Counted from the stretch's first letter, positions 17,819 to 27,924 are shown. The stretch is 64,000 nucleotides of DNA from AWTP1-13 sp035258605 (GCA_035258605.1 DATFXD010000046.1:24866-88865); one strand, 5' to 3'. The notes: generated from the letters alone by a model not told the origin. Translations and numbers: made by a program.

Positions 17819-19222
17819 TCAAAGATGGATCGGGCGCCCCGCCACCGCCAGGGCCGCTTCCTTGACGGCTTCGGTCAGGGTCGGGTGCGCGTGGCAGGTG
17901 CGCGCCAGGTCTTCCGCGGAGCCCCCGAACTCCATGATCACGGTCGCCTCGGCGATCATCTCGCTGGCGTCGGCGCACAGGATATGGACCCCGAGGATGC
18001 GGTCGCTGGCAGCATCCGATAGGATTTTGACGAAGCCGTCCGTGGTCTTGTTGACCTTGGCCCGGGCGTTGGCGGTGAAGGGATACTTGCCGACTTTGTA
18101 GGCGACGTTGGCAGCCTTCAGATCCTCCTCGCTCTTGCCCACCGTTGCCAGCTCCGGCGCCGTGTAGATGACATTGGGAATGGCATCGTAGTTGACGTGT
18201 CCGGCCTGCCCGGCCAGGTTTTCGGCCACGGCGACGCCCTCCTCCTGCGCCTTGTGCGCAAGCATTGGACCGTCAATGACGTCGCCAATGGCGTAGATCC
18301 CCGGCACGCTTGTCTGGTAGCGGTGATCGACGGCGATCCGCCGCTTGTTGTCAAGTTGGACACCGGCCGCCTCGAGGCCGAGGCCGTCGGTAAACGGCAC
18401 GCGACCAATGGCCACCAGCACCACGTCCGCCTCGAGCTTAATCGGGCTGCCGCCGGCCGCCGGCTCGACGGTCACGGTATGGCCGGCACCATTGCTGGCG
18501 ATTGCCGTCACCTTGCTCGACAGCTTGAAGCTCATGCCCTGCTTCATCAACAGGCGCTGCAGGCCGCGCGCCGTCTCGGCATCGGTGCCGGGCAGGATGC
18601 GGTCAAGGAACTCGACCACCAGCACCTCGCTGCCGAGCCGGCGCCAGACCGAGCCCAGCTCCAATCCGATCACACCGGCACCGATCACCAACAGCCGGCG
18701 CGGCACCTTGGGCAGCGACAAAGCGCCGGTCGAGGACACCACGGTGGTCTCGTCGATATCGATGCCCGGCAGCCGCGCGACATCGGAGCCGGTGGCGATG
18801 ACAATGCTGTTGGCCTCAAGCCGCTGCTCGCCGCCGTCGCCGTTGGCGACACTCAACTGGCCGGGTCCGAGCAGGCGGGCGGTGCCGTGGAAAGCATCGA
18901 TCTTGTTCTTCTTCAGCAGGAAAGCCACGCCATCGACGTTGCCTTTCACGCCTTGCTGCTTGAAGGCAAGCATGCCGGCGAGATCGAGTTGTGGGGCAAC
19001 CTTGATGCCCATCCCCGGCAGCGCATGGCCGGCTTCCTCGTAGCGCTCGGAGGCGTGGAGCAGGGCCTTGGACGGGATACAGCCGATGTTTAGGCAGGTG
19101 CCGCCGTGGGTGGCCCGCTTTTCGACCACGGCGACCTTGAGGCCGAGCTGGGCGGCGCGGATGGCGCACACGTAGCCGCCCGGGCCGGTGCCGATTACGA
19201 TCAGATCGTAGCTGGTCGCCAT
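17819..19222 (-). CDS. lpd: Dihydrolipoyl dehydrogenase (E3)
   Basis: 467 residues. FAD enzyme that reoxidises dihydrolipoyl groups of 2-oxoacid dehydrogenases with NAD+. Motifs: IGTGPGGYVCAIRAAQLG (FAD) near residue 10, the redox disulfide GGTCLNIGCIPSKALL near 40-55, the NAD Rossmann motif VIGAGVIGLELGSVW near 180, and the C-terminal interface with CHAHPTLTEAVKEAAL supplying the active-site His. It starts 3 bases after the stop of sucB and is the last gene of the sucA-sucB-lpd run, so it is most likely the E3 of 2-oxoglutarate dehydrogenase and possibly shared with other complexes. Confidence 0.97.
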   Translation of the reverse strand: MATSYDLIVIGTGPGGYVCAIRAAQLGLKVAVVEKRATHGGTCLNIGCIPSKALLHASERYEEAGHALPGMGIKVAPQLDLAGMLAFKQQGVKGNVDGVAFLLKKNKIDAFHGTARLLGPGQLSVANGDGGEQRLEANSIVIATGSDVARLPGIDIDETTVVSSTGALSLPKVPRRLLVIGAGVIGLELGSVWRRLGSEVLVVEFLDRILPGTDAETARGLQRLLMKQGMSFKLSSKVTAIASNGAGHTVTVEPAAGGSPIKLEADVVLVAIGRVPFTDGLGLEAAGVQLDNKRRIAVDHRYQTSVPGIYAIGDVIDGPMLAHKAQEEGVAVAENLAGQAGHVNYDAIPNVIYTAPELATVGKSEEDLKAANVAYKVGKYPFTANARAKVNKTTDGFVKILSDAASDRILGVHILCADASEMIAEATVIMEFGGSAEDLARTCHAHPTLTEAVKEAALAVAGRPIHL

Positions 19223-19225
19223 GCC

Positions 19226-20533
19226 TCAAAGCTCCAACAGGAAGCGCTGCGGGTCCTCCAGGCATTCCTTGACGCGCACCAAAAAGGTGACCGCCTCGCG
19301 GCCATCGACCAGGCGATGATCGTAGCTGAGCGCCAGGTTCATGATCGGACGGGCGACAATCTCCCCGTTGCGCACCACCGCTCGCTCCTCGATGCGATGC
19401 ATGCCGAGAATTCCGGACTGCGGGGCATTGAGGATCGGCGTCGACAACAGCGAGCCGTAGACCCCACCATTGGAGATGGTGAAGGTGCCGCCCTGCATCT
19501 CCTCGATGCTGAGCTTGCCATCGCGCGCGCGGCGACCGAAATCGGCGATGCTTTGCTCGATCTCGGCGAACGACAAACGGTCGGCCTCGCGCAGCACCGG
19601 CACCACCAGACCCCGGTCGGTGCCGACCGCAACGCCGATATGGTAATAATTCTTGTAAATGATGTCCTCGCCGTCGATCTCGGCGTTGACCGACGGGATT
19701 TCCTTCAGCGCCTGGATCGACGCCTTCACGAAGAACGCCATGAAGCCCAGTTTGACGTGGTGGCGCTTCTCGAACGGCTCCTTGTAGTCGCTGCGCATTT
19801 TCATGATCACGCTCATGTCCACATCGTTGAACGTGGTGAGCATGGCGGCGGTGTTCTGCGCCTCTTTGAGCCGGCGAGCGATGGTCTGGCGCAGCCGCGT
19901 CATACGCACGCGCTCTTCCCGCACCGCTTCGTTGGGCCCGCTCGGGGCCCGCGCCTCAAGCGCGGGCACCGGCACGTTGGCGCGCGGCGCGGCGGCAGGG
20001 CGCGCGGCCGCTGCCGAAGCCGCCAGCGCGTCCTGTTTCAGGATCTGACCGCGGCGACCGGAGCCGGCGACGTCGGCGGGGCTCAACCCCTTTTCCTCCA
20101 GGATCTTGCGCGCGGCCGGTGCCGGCGGCATGCCGCCGGCGCCATCGGCACCGGCGCGGGTGGTGGGCTCGGGCGGCGGCGCTGTGGGGGCAGCGGCGGC
20201 GGGCGGCGGCGCGGCCACCTTCTCCGGTGCGGCCGGCGGGGGCGGTGCTGATGGTGGTGCGGCGGGGGCGGTGCTGGCGGCAGGCGCGCGGGCGCCAGCG
20301 CCATCGATGGCGCCGAGCACGGCGCCGACGGCGACGGTCTTGCCTTGCGGCACGGTGATACTGGCCAGCACGCCGGCCGAGGGGGAGGGAACCTCGACCG
20401 TGACCTTGTCGGTTTCGAGCTCGACCAGGGGCTCATCGACGTTGACGGCGTCACCTGGCTGTTTGAACCACTGCCCAACCGTGGCCTCGGTCACCGATTC
20501 GCCCAGCGCCGGTACCTTGATCTCGATCGCCAT
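19226..20533 (-). CDS. sucB: 2-oxoglutarate dehydrogenase E2, dihydrolipoyl succinyltransferase
   Basis: 435 residues. An N-terminal lipoyl domain has the modified Lys in ELETDKVTVEVPSP (near residue 43). A long Ala/Pro-rich swinging linker (about 80-135) follows, then an E1/E3-binding domain (PAARKILEEKGLSPADVAGSG). The C-terminal catalytic domain ends with LSYDHRLVDGREAVTFL, whose His and Asp carry out acyl transfer to CoA. It sits 9 bases after sucA with GAGGTGAG before the ATG, and lpd begins 3 bases later, so the three are translated from one message. It acts in the cytoplasmic TCA cycle complex converting 2-oxoglutarate to succinyl-CoA. Confidence 0.97.
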   Translation of the reverse strand: MAIEIKVPALGESVTEATVGQWFKQPGDAVNVDEPLVELETDKVTVEVPSPSAGVLASITVPQGKTVAVGAVLGAIDGAGARAPAASTAPAAPPSAPPPPAAPEKVAAPPPAAAAPTAPPPEPTTRAGADGAGGMPPAPAARKILEEKGLSPADVAGSGRRGQILKQDALAASAAAARPAAAPRANVPVPALEARAPSGPNEAVREERVRMTRLRQTIARRLKEAQNTAAMLTTFNDVDMSVIMKMRSDYKEPFEKRHHVKLGFMAFFVKASIQALKEIPSVNAEIDGEDIIYKNYYHIGVAVGTDRGLVVPVLREADRLSFAEIEQSIADFGRRARDGKLSIEEMQGGTFTISNGGVYGSLLSTPILNAPQSGILGMHRIEERAVVRNGEIVARPIMNLALSYDHRLVDGREAVTFLVRVKECLEDPQRFLLEL

Positions 20534-20542
20534 CGTCTCACC

Positions 20543-23500
20543 TCAGCCCGCCAGCGCCTGCTCGAGCAGCGCCTGTTGCTCCTGCGCGTGCCGCTTCGCC
20601 AGGCCGGTGGCGGTGGCGGCGGAGGCCGGGCGACCGACGTAGGCCGGGCGCTTGGCGGCTGCCTCAAGGTGCTGCAACACCCATTCAAGGTTCGGCTCCA
20701 TAAAGCTCCACGCCCCCATGTTCTTCGGTTCTTCTTGCGCCCACACCACCTCGCTGTTGCGAAAGCGGCCGAGCTCGTTGATCAGCGTGCGGGCTGGAAA
20801 CGGGTAATACTGCTCGACGCGCAACAGATAGACGTCGTCGATGCCGGCGCGTTCGCGGGCCTCGTAAAGGTCGTAGTAGACCTTGCCGGAACAGAGCACG
20901 ACCCGGCGTATGTCCTGGTCGGGGCGCAGCTTGACGCCGGCCGTTCGATCGCGCTCGGCATCGTCCCAAAGCACGCGATGGAATGAGGTGCTCGGGCCCA
21001 GCTCGGCCACATCCGAGATCACGCGCCGGTGTCGCAACAGCGATTTCGGGGTCATGATCACCAACGGCTTGCGGAACTTGCGGTGCAGCTGCCGGCGCAG
21101 AATGTGGAAGTAGTTGGCCGGCGTCGTACAGTTGGCGACCTGCCAATTGTCTTCGGCGCACAGCTGCAGGAAGCGCTCGAGGCGGGCGGAGGAATGCTCC
21201 GGCCCCTGCCCCTCATAGCCGTGCGGCAACAGGCAGACCAGCCCCGACATCCTGAGCCACTTGCGTTCGCCCGAGGAAATGAACTGGTCGAACACCACCT
21301 GCGCCCCATTGGCGAAGTCGCCGAATTGCGCCTCCCAGATGGTGAGCGCGTTGGGCTCGGCCAGGGTATAGCCATACTCGAAGGCCAGCACCGCCTCCTC
21401 CGACAGCATGGAGTTGATGACCTCGAAGCGGCCCTGACCCGGGGCCACATATTTGAGCGGCGTATAGCGACGCTCGGATTCTTGGTCGAACAGCACCGAG
21501 TGCCGCTGCGAGAAGGTGCCGCGCTCGGTGTCCTGCCCGGACAGGCGCACCGGGAAGCCCTCGTTGAGCAGGGTAGCAAACGCCAGATGCTCGGCCATCG
21601 ACCAGTCGATGCCGGTGCCGCTCTCGACCATCTCACGCCGGCGCTGCAGCAAGCGCTGGATGGTCTTGTGGGCGTGGAAATCCTGCGGAATGGTGGTAAT
21701 GCGCCGGCCGACATCCTTTAAGGTCTCGATGGCGACGCCGGTTTGGCCGCGGCGGGCCTCATCGTCGGCAAAGCCGATCTCCGACCAGCGGCCGTCGAGC
21801 CAGTCGGCCTTGTTGGGCTTATAGCTGTCGGCGGCGGCCAATTCTTGGTCGAGGCGGCCACGGAAGGCACCGGTCATGGCCGCGACGTCGGCCTCCGACA
21901 CCACGCCCTCGGCAATCAGCCGCTTGGAGTAGATGGCAACCGTCGAGGGGTGCGCCTTGATGGCGCGATACATCAAGGGTTGGGTGAAGGCCGGCTCGTC
22001 GGATTCGTTGTGGCCGTGCCGGCGATAGCAGAACATGTCGATGACCACCGGCTTTTGGAATTTCTGGCGGAACTCGGTCGCCACCTTGGCCACGTGCACC
22101 ACGGTCTCGGGATTGTCGCCGTTGACGTGGAAGATCGGGGCCTCCACCATCTTGGCGACGTCCGAACAGTAGGGCGAGGAGCGCGAGTAGCCCGGATTGG
22201 TGGTGAAGCCGATCTGGTTGTTAATGATGAAATGGATCGAGCCGCCGGTGCGGTGACCCTTGAGCCCGGACAGGCCGAAGCACTCCGCGACCACGCCCTG
22301 GCCGGCAAACGCCGCATCGCCATGGATGAGCAGCGGCAGCACCGGGGTGCGTTCACCCGGCTTGCAGCCGTGCTGATCCTGCTTGGCGCGCACCTTGCCC
22401 AACACCACCGGGTCGACGATCTCCAGGTGCGAGGGGTTGGCGGTCAGCGACAGGTGCACGCTGTTGCCGTCGAAGCTGCGGTCGGAGGAGGCACCGAGGT
22501 GATACTTAACATCGCCTGAGCCGTCGACGTCATCGGGCTTGAACGAGCCGCCCTTGAACTCGTTGAAAATGGCGCGCAGCGGTTTGCTCAGTACATTGGC
22601 GAGCACGTTGAGGCGCCCGCGATGCGCCATGCCGATCACGATCTCCTTCACCCCGAGCTGGCCGCCGCGTTTGATGATCTGCTCCAGCGCCGGCACCATC
22701 GCTTCGGCGCCGTCGAGCCCGAAGCGTTTGGTGCCCGTATACTTGACGTCGGCGAATTTCTCGAACGTCTCGGCCTCGATCAACTTGTTGAGGATCGCCT
22801 TCTTGCCCTCCGGCGTGAAGGTGATCTCCTTGTCGCGACCCTCGATGCGCTGTTGCAGCCAGGCCTTTTGCGCCGGCGAGGTGATATGCATGAATTCGAC
22901 GCCGATATGCCGGCAGTAGGTGCGGCGCAGGATCTTCAGGATTTCGCGCACGGTTGCGATCTCGAGACCCAGCACCTTGTCGATGAAAATCGGCCGGTCG
23001 AGATCGGCTTCGGTGAAACCGTAGGTCTCGGGCCGCAATTCCTTGTGCATCTTGCGCACCACCAGACCCAAGGGATCGAGGTCGGCGGCGAGATGACCCA
23101 TGACCCGATAGGCGCGGATCAACATCAGCGCGCGGATGCTATCCTGGGTGGCGCGCATCGAGGCGACGGGATCGAGACTGACGCCGGCGGCGCCGGCTTG
23201 CGCCTTGAGCCGATCGCGCATGCCAGCCTCAACGCCGTCCCAGTCGGCGGTGAGGGCCGCCACCAGCTCGCTGTTGTCTTGGAGCTCGGCCAGCGGCCGC
23301 GCCCAGGAGGGCCCGCCGTGGCCATGGCCGTCGCTGGCGGCCGGCTCCTCGTTGAGGGAGGCGAAGAAGTGGCGCCACTGATCGCCGACGGAGCCCGGAT
23401 TGCGCGCGTATTGCGCCTGCATCTCTTCGATGTAGGCGGCATTGGCGCCCTGCAAAAATGAGGTCTGCGCAAAGGCTGCGTTTTTGGGCTGGCGGGTCAT
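20543..23500 (-). CDS. sucA: 2-oxoglutarate dehydrogenase E1
   Basis: 985 residues from ATG 23500. ThDP enzyme that decarboxylates 2-oxoglutarate and passes succinyl groups to SucB. The N terminus has the family's short helical segment (SFLQGANAAYIEEMQAQYAR) for complex assembly. VKEIVIGMAHRGRLNVLANV, GDAAFAGQGVVAECFGLSGL and HFIINNQIGFTTNP are the conserved ThDP-domain motifs. The C-terminal region (LLPHGYEGQGPEHSSARLER) matches the E1o transketolase-like domain. The open frame reaches 23602, but the family begins at MTRQPKN. The 236-base gap to sucD could hold a second promoter; I found no convincing hexamers there. Confidence 0.97.
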   Translation of the reverse strand: MTRQPKNAAFAQTSFLQGANAAYIEEMQAQYARNPGSVGDQWRHFFASLNEEPAASDGHGHGGPSWARPLAELQDNSELVAALTADWDGVEAGMRDRLKAQAGAAGVSLDPVASMRATQDSIRALMLIRAYRVMGHLAADLDPLGLVVRKMHKELRPETYGFTEADLDRPIFIDKVLGLEIATVREILKILRRTYCRHIGVEFMHITSPAQKAWLQQRIEGRDKEITFTPEGKKAILNKLIEAETFEKFADVKYTGTKRFGLDGAEAMVPALEQIIKRGGQLGVKEIVIGMAHRGRLNVLANVLSKPLRAIFNEFKGGSFKPDDVDGSGDVKYHLGASSDRSFDGNSVHLSLTANPSHLEIVDPVVLGKVRAKQDQHGCKPGERTPVLPLLIHGDAAFAGQGVVAECFGLSGLKGHRTGGSIHFIINNQIGFTTNPGYSRSSPYCSDVAKMVEAPIFHVNGDNPETVVHVAKVATEFRQKFQKPVVIDMFCYRRHGHNESDEPAFTQPLMYRAIKAHPSTVAIYSKRLIAEGVVSEADVAAMTGAFRGRLDQELAAADSYKPNKADWLDGRWSEIGFADDEARRGQTGVAIETLKDVGRRITTIPQDFHAHKTIQRLLQRRREMVESGTGIDWSMAEHLAFATLLNEGFPVRLSGQDTERGTFSQRHSVLFDQESERRYTPLKYVAPGQGRFEVINSMLSEEAVLAFEYGYTLAEPNALTIWEAQFGDFANGAQVVFDQFISSGERKWLRMSGLVCLLPHGYEGQGPEHSSARLERFLQLCAEDNWQVANCTTPANYFHILRRQLHRKFRKPLVIMTPKSLLRHRRVISDVAELGPSTSFHRVLWDDAERDRTAGVKLRPDQDIRRVVLCSGKVYYDLYEARERAGIDDVYLLRVEQYYPFPARTLINELGRFRNSEVVWAQEEPKNMGAWSFMEPNLEWVLQHLEAAAKRPAYVGRPASAATATGLAKRHAQEQQALLEQALAG

Positions 23501-23736
23501 GGGCTTAAAATCGTTGTCGGCTGGAAAAGCGTTGGCACAGGTATTGCGCGCACTGGCACGCACTCCCCCGCGCGCGAGGCGGGGGGCGCGCCTACCTAGC
23601 ACATTGCTTGATATAGTCCATGACAGGCCTGGCTGTTAGGCCCTGCTCATTAGGCCTCAGCCCGACCCCGGCTCGGGTCGCCAGCGGCGCCGTGGCGCGG
23701 AGGCTGAGCGCCCCCCAGAGCGCCGGCCGTCCAAGG

Positions 23737-24636
<900 letters not shown>

Positions 24637-24637
24637 C

Positions 24638-25837
24638 TCAGGCTGCCTTCTTTACCTGCTCGGTGATCTTCTTGGCGGCATCGGCCAAATTGTCGGCCGG
24701 CACGATGCTAAGGCCGGACTTGGCCAGAATGTCTTTGCCGAGGTCGACGTTGGTGCCTTCCAAGCGCACGACCAGGGGCACCTTGATCGCCATCTCCTTG
24801 GCCGCCGCCACCACACCCTCGGCGATGATGTCGCAACGCATGATGCCGCCGAAGATGTTGACCAGGATGCCCTTCACATTGCTATCCGACAGGATGATTT
24901 TGAAGGCTGCGGCCACCTTTTCTTTGGAGGCACCGCCACCCACGTCGAGAAAGTTGGCCGGCTCCATGCCATACAGCTTGATGATGTCCATGGTCGCCAT
25001 GGCGAGACCGGCGCCATTGACCATGCAGCCGATCTGGCCGTCGAGCTTGACGTAGTTGAGGTCGTATTTGGAGGCTTCGACCTCGGCCGCATCCTCCTCG
25101 GCGATATCGCGCAGCTCGGCCACCTCTTTGTGCCGGAACAGCGCGTTGTCGTCGAAATTGACCTTGGCATCGAGACAGACCAGGCGCCCGGCCTTGGTCA
25201 CCACCAGCGGGTTGATCTCGAGCAGGCTCATGTCGTTTTCGACGAAGGCTTTGTAGAGGCCGCCGATCAGCTTGTCGCACTGATCGATGGCATCGCCGGC
25301 CAGCCCGAGCGCGGCGGCGATGCGGCGGCCGTGGAACGGCGAATAGCCGCTGGCGGGATCGATGGTGAGGCTGGTGATGCGCTCCGGCGTCTCGTGCGCC
25401 ACCTGTTCGATATCCATGCCGCCCGCCGTCGAGGCGATGAAGGTGATGCGGGAGGAGCCGCGATCGATGAGGGCGGACAGGTAGAGCTCGCGGCCGATGT
25501 CGCAGCCCTCCTCGATCAGCAGCCGCTTGACGGTGCGGCCGCCGCTGCCGGTTTGCTGGGTGACGAGCGTGTGGTTCAGCATCCGCTCGGCGTGCGCCTT
25601 GACCTCATCGGGCGAACGCGCGAGGCGCACGCCACCCGCGTCGCCGGCGGCGGGCTCCTTGAACCGACCCTTGCCGCGGCCGCCGGCGTGAATCTGGGCC
25701 TTCACCACCCACACCGGTCCCGGCAGAGCCTTGGCCGCCGCCAGCGCCTCGGCTGGGGAAAAGGCCGGCGCCGCCTTGAGCAGCGGCACGCCGTAGCGGC
25801 GCAGCAGGTCTTTGGCCTGGTACTCGTGGATATTCAT
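24638..25837 (-). CDS. sucC: Succinyl-CoA synthetase beta subunit (ADP-forming)
   Basis: 399 residues, ATP-grasp fold. MNIHEYQAKDLLRRYGVPL is the conserved start, which fixes ATG 25837 although the frame runs to 25975. WVVKAQIHAGGRGKGRF is the nucleotide loop, and the segments LEINPLVVTK and INIFGGIMRCD-like (VNIFGGIMRCDIIAEG) are present. It forms the alpha-beta enzyme with SucD. It is the first gene of the sucCD part of the cluster. The region immediately upstream carries a perfect 19-bp palindrome at 25888-25906, so transcription is probably regulated from there. Confidence 0.98.
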   Translation of the reverse strand: MNIHEYQAKDLLRRYGVPLLKAAPAFSPAEALAAAKALPGPVWVVKAQIHAGGRGKGRFKEPAAGDAGGVRLARSPDEVKAHAERMLNHTLVTQQTGSGGRTVKRLLIEEGCDIGRELYLSALIDRGSSRITFIASTAGGMDIEQVAHETPERITSLTIDPASGYSPFHGRRIAAALGLAGDAIDQCDKLIGGLYKAFVENDMSLLEINPLVVTKAGRLVCLDAKVNFDDNALFRHKEVAELRDIAEEDAAEVEASKYDLNYVKLDGQIGCMVNGAGLAMATMDIIKLYGMEPANFLDVGGGASKEKVAAAFKIILSDSNVKGILVNIFGGIMRCDIIAEGVVAAAKEMAIKVPLVVRLEGTNVDLGKDILAKSGLSIVPADNLADAAKKITEQVKKAA

Positions 25838-25887
25838 GAGGGCGCCCCCGGGTTGACACGAGCGCGGGCCGGCGGCGGCCGGATGCG

Positions 25888-25906
25888 CTGGTATACCGTA
25901 TACCAG
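25888..25906 (-). promoter_or_regulatory. Perfect 19-bp palindrome upstream of sucC, candidate operator
   Basis: On the plus strand the sequence is CTGGTATAC-C-GTATACCAG, two 9-bp arms around one base. It lies 51 bases before the sucC start, between ridA and sucC. Read on the minus strand it contains TGGTATAC, which resembles an extended -10 element, so a bound dimer would block the promoter. The arm shape fits a dimeric helix-turn-helix regulator (GntR, TetR or similar); the family is not identified. Confidence 0.68.
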
Positions 25907-25952
25907 AAACCGCAGCCCGTCAGCTGCCAAGCGCCCGCGGCACCAGGCGCGG

Positions 25953-26339
25953 CTATTGTGCACTGCGGGAGGCAATCATTTCAATCTCGACCAGGGCGCC
26001 CATGGGCAGCGCGGCGACGGCGATGGTCGACCGCGCCGGATAGGGTTCGCTGACGAAGCTGCGATAGACCTCGTTGACGGCGCCAAAGTTGGCCATATCG
26101 GTGAGGAAGATCGTGGTCTTGAGCACGTGCGCGAAGCCGAGACCGGCCGCCTCCAGCACCCCCTTCAGGTTGTTGAGGCTCTGTCGCGCCTGCGCGGCGA
26201 CGTCGCCGGCAACGAGCTTGCCGGTTGCGGCGTCGAGCGGGATCTGCCCCGAGAGAAACACGAGGTCGCCGCAGGCGATGGCCGGGGAATAGGGCCCGAT
26301 GGGGCGTGTTGCCGGCGAGGTTATGGCCTGTTTTGCCAC
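25953..26339 (-). CDS. ridA: RidA family enamine/imine deaminase
   Basis: 128 residues from GTG 26339, which has GAGGAG 8 bases upstream. The longer open frame to 26729 runs through the mdh stop region and is not credible. RidA-type features: RPIGPYSPAIACGDLVFLSGQIPLD (split here), QARQSLNNLKGVLEAAG, and the C-terminal YPARSTIAVAALPMGALVEIEMIA with the Arg that contacts the carboxylate of the imine. RidA proteins hydrolyse reactive 2-aminoacrylate and other imines formed by PLP enzymes. Here it is placed between mdh and sucC, so it may share transcription with the TCA genes. Confidence 0.9.
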   Translation of the reverse strand: MAKQAITSPATRPIGPYSPAIACGDLVFLSGQIPLDAATGKLVAGDVAAQARQSLNNLKGVLEAAGLGFAHVLKTTIFLTDMANFGAVNEVYRSFVSEPYPARSTIAVAALPMGALVEIEMIASRSAQ

Positions 26340-26478
26340 GCTCTCTGCTCCTCTGTTGGGTGGGTTGCTGGTGCGGGTTTTTTTGCCCCGCGCTTTTTGT
26401 GCTCTCCGCTTGCTGGGGGTGCGGGTGCTTTGCAGCTGCCCCGCGTCCCCAGCACGGATCGGCGTGTCGCCCCGAGGC

Positions 26479-26520
26479 CCGCGGCCGTGCCGCGGTCGGC
26501 TTGGGGCCTGCCAGGCCCCA
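26479..26520 (-). terminator. Two tandem hairpins after mdh
   Basis: Just after the mdh stop (reading leftwards) are TGGGGCC-TGCCA-GGCCCCA (26502-26520) and CCGCGGC-CGT-GCCGCGG (26479-26495), each with a perfect 7-bp stem. Neither is followed by a T tract on the minus strand. They could slow or partly stop transcription between mdh and ridA, or protect the mdh message. Confidence 0.45.
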
Positions 26521-26527
26521 CGCTGCC

Positions 26528-27493
26528 TCAGGCGCCAAGCTTGGGCGCAATGGACTTGCAGGCCTCGATCAGGCCTTGCACCGAGGCGACCGACTTTAGG
26601 AACATCTGTCGCTCGGCGGCATTGAGATCGATTTCGACGATTTTCTCGACCCCGCGCGCACCGATCACCACCGGCACGCCGACGTAAAGGCCGTTCACCC
26701 CATATTGTCCGTTGAGGTAGGTGGCACACGGCAACACGCGCCGCTTGTCCTTAAGGTAGCTTTCGGCCATTTCGATCGCCGCCGAGGCCGGTGCGTAGAA
26801 GGCCGACCCGGTCTTGAGCAGATTGACGATTTCCCCGCCACCCTTGCGCGTGCGCTCGATGATGGCGTCAAGCTTGGCCTGGCTGGTCCATCCCATGCGA
26901 ACGAGATCGGGCAACGGAATGCCCGCCACCGTCGAGTAGCGGCTGATCGGGACCATGTCGTCGCCATGGCCGCCGAGCACCAGCGCCGACACGTCCTCGA
27001 CCGAAACATTGAACTCCTCGGCAAGAAAGGCGCGGAAGCGGCCGGTATCCAGGATGCCCGCCATACCGACCACTTTCTCGGTCGGCAGCCCGCTCGCCTT
27101 TTGCAGCGCCCACACCATGGCGTCGAGGGGATTGGTGATGACGATGACGAAGGCATTGGCGGCGTAGGTCTTGATGCCGGCGCCGGCCTGTTCCATGACC
27201 TTGAGGTTGATGCCGAGCAGGTCATCGCGGCTCATGCCGGGTTTGCGCGGGACGCCGGCGGTGATGATCACCACATCGGCGCCGGCAATGTCGGCGTAGG
27301 CATTGGTCGGTTTGAATTTGGCATCGAAGCCCTCGACCGCGCCGGCCTGCCAGATGTCGAGGCTCTTGCCGCCCGGCACGCCGTCGATGATATCGAACAG
27401 GGTGACGTCGCCCAGCTCCTTGAGACCCACCAAGTGGGCCAAGGTGCCGCCGATCATGCCGGCGCCGATCAGGGCTATCTTGCTACGCGCCAT
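26528..27493 (-). CDS. mdh: Malate dehydrogenase (LDH-like, NAD-dependent)
   Basis: 321 residues. Oxidises malate to oxaloacetate. KIALIGAGMIGGTLAHLVGL at the N terminus is the NAD Rossmann motif. ITAGVPRKPGMSRDDLLGIN near residue 80-100 supplies the substrate arginines, and VLGGHGDDMVP near 175 holds the catalytic His. This is the lactate dehydrogenase-like MDH group usual in alphaproteobacteria. GAGGAG lies 8 bases before the ATG. It heads the TCA cluster on the minus strand; the DNA upstream carries short tandem repeats. Confidence 0.97.
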   Translation of the reverse strand: MARSKIALIGAGMIGGTLAHLVGLKELGDVTLFDIIDGVPGGKSLDIWQAGAVEGFDAKFKPTNAYADIAGADVVIITAGVPRKPGMSRDDLLGINLKVMEQAGAGIKTYAANAFVIVITNPLDAMVWALQKASGLPTEKVVGMAGILDTGRFRAFLAEEFNVSVEDVSALVLGGHGDDMVPISRYSTVAGIPLPDLVRMGWTSQAKLDAIIERTRKGGGEIVNLLKTGSAFYAPASAAIEMAESYLKDKRRVLPCATYLNGQYGVNGLYVGVPVVIGARGVEKIVEIDLNAAERQMFLKSVASVQGLIEACKSIAPKLGA

Positions 27494-27924
27494 GACAGTG
27501 CTCCTCGCTCATCGCATCAACCATCTGCTGCATCCGACCACGCCGATCGCCTGATGACCAGTCGCTTGTGGCCAATCACCTTGTGCCCAATCAGCTTGTG
27601 GCCGGTCACCTTGTGGCCAGACCGCGCCGATCGGGACGAGGGGCGCGACCCTGGGTGCGGCGGCACCCTCAGCCCTCGCAACCGCACGGCCACGCTGCTC
27701 CGCTGCCGCGGCAGGGGCGGGAACCGGCACGGGCGCGGGTTGGTTAACCCGAAACCTATGGCCGTTCAAGATGAAGTGGCCAGTCCCACGCGCGCGCCGG
27801 CGCTCGGGGGATGGTCAGCGCGCATCCGTCACCTTGCCTCGGCCGACGGCGCGGCCTAGGTGCCTAGCACCCGCCTCGCCGGCGGACCCCAGGAGTTCCA
27901 AGCCCCCGTAGGATCCGCACCGCG
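27494..27924. other. Intergenic region between mdh and the flavin monooxygenase, with short repeats
   Basis: 431 bases between two divergent genes. It must hold the promoters of mdh and of the flavin monooxygenase, but no good -35/-10 pair stands out. The only structure seen is a 15-bp tandem repeat at 27558-27616. Confidence 0.55.
27558..27616. repeat. Four imperfect ~15-bp tandem repeats upstream of mdh
   Basis: Units CCAGTCGCTTGTGG (14 bases), CCAATCACCTTGTGC, CCAATCAGCTTGTGG and CCGGTCACCTTGTGG lie head to tail, 65-123 bases before the mdh start. The core CTTGTGG is nearly constant (TTGTGC in one unit). They are in neither flanking gene. Confidence 0.85.

Noticed and set aside
26373..26398. 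GCGGG-T7GC-CCCGC hairpin followed by five T on the plus strand
   Set aside because: Points away from the genes here; no plus-strand gene precedes it, so not called a terminator.
27558..27616. Tandem units considered as coding or CRISPR
   Set aside because: No spacers, and neither frame gives a credible protein start or domain.
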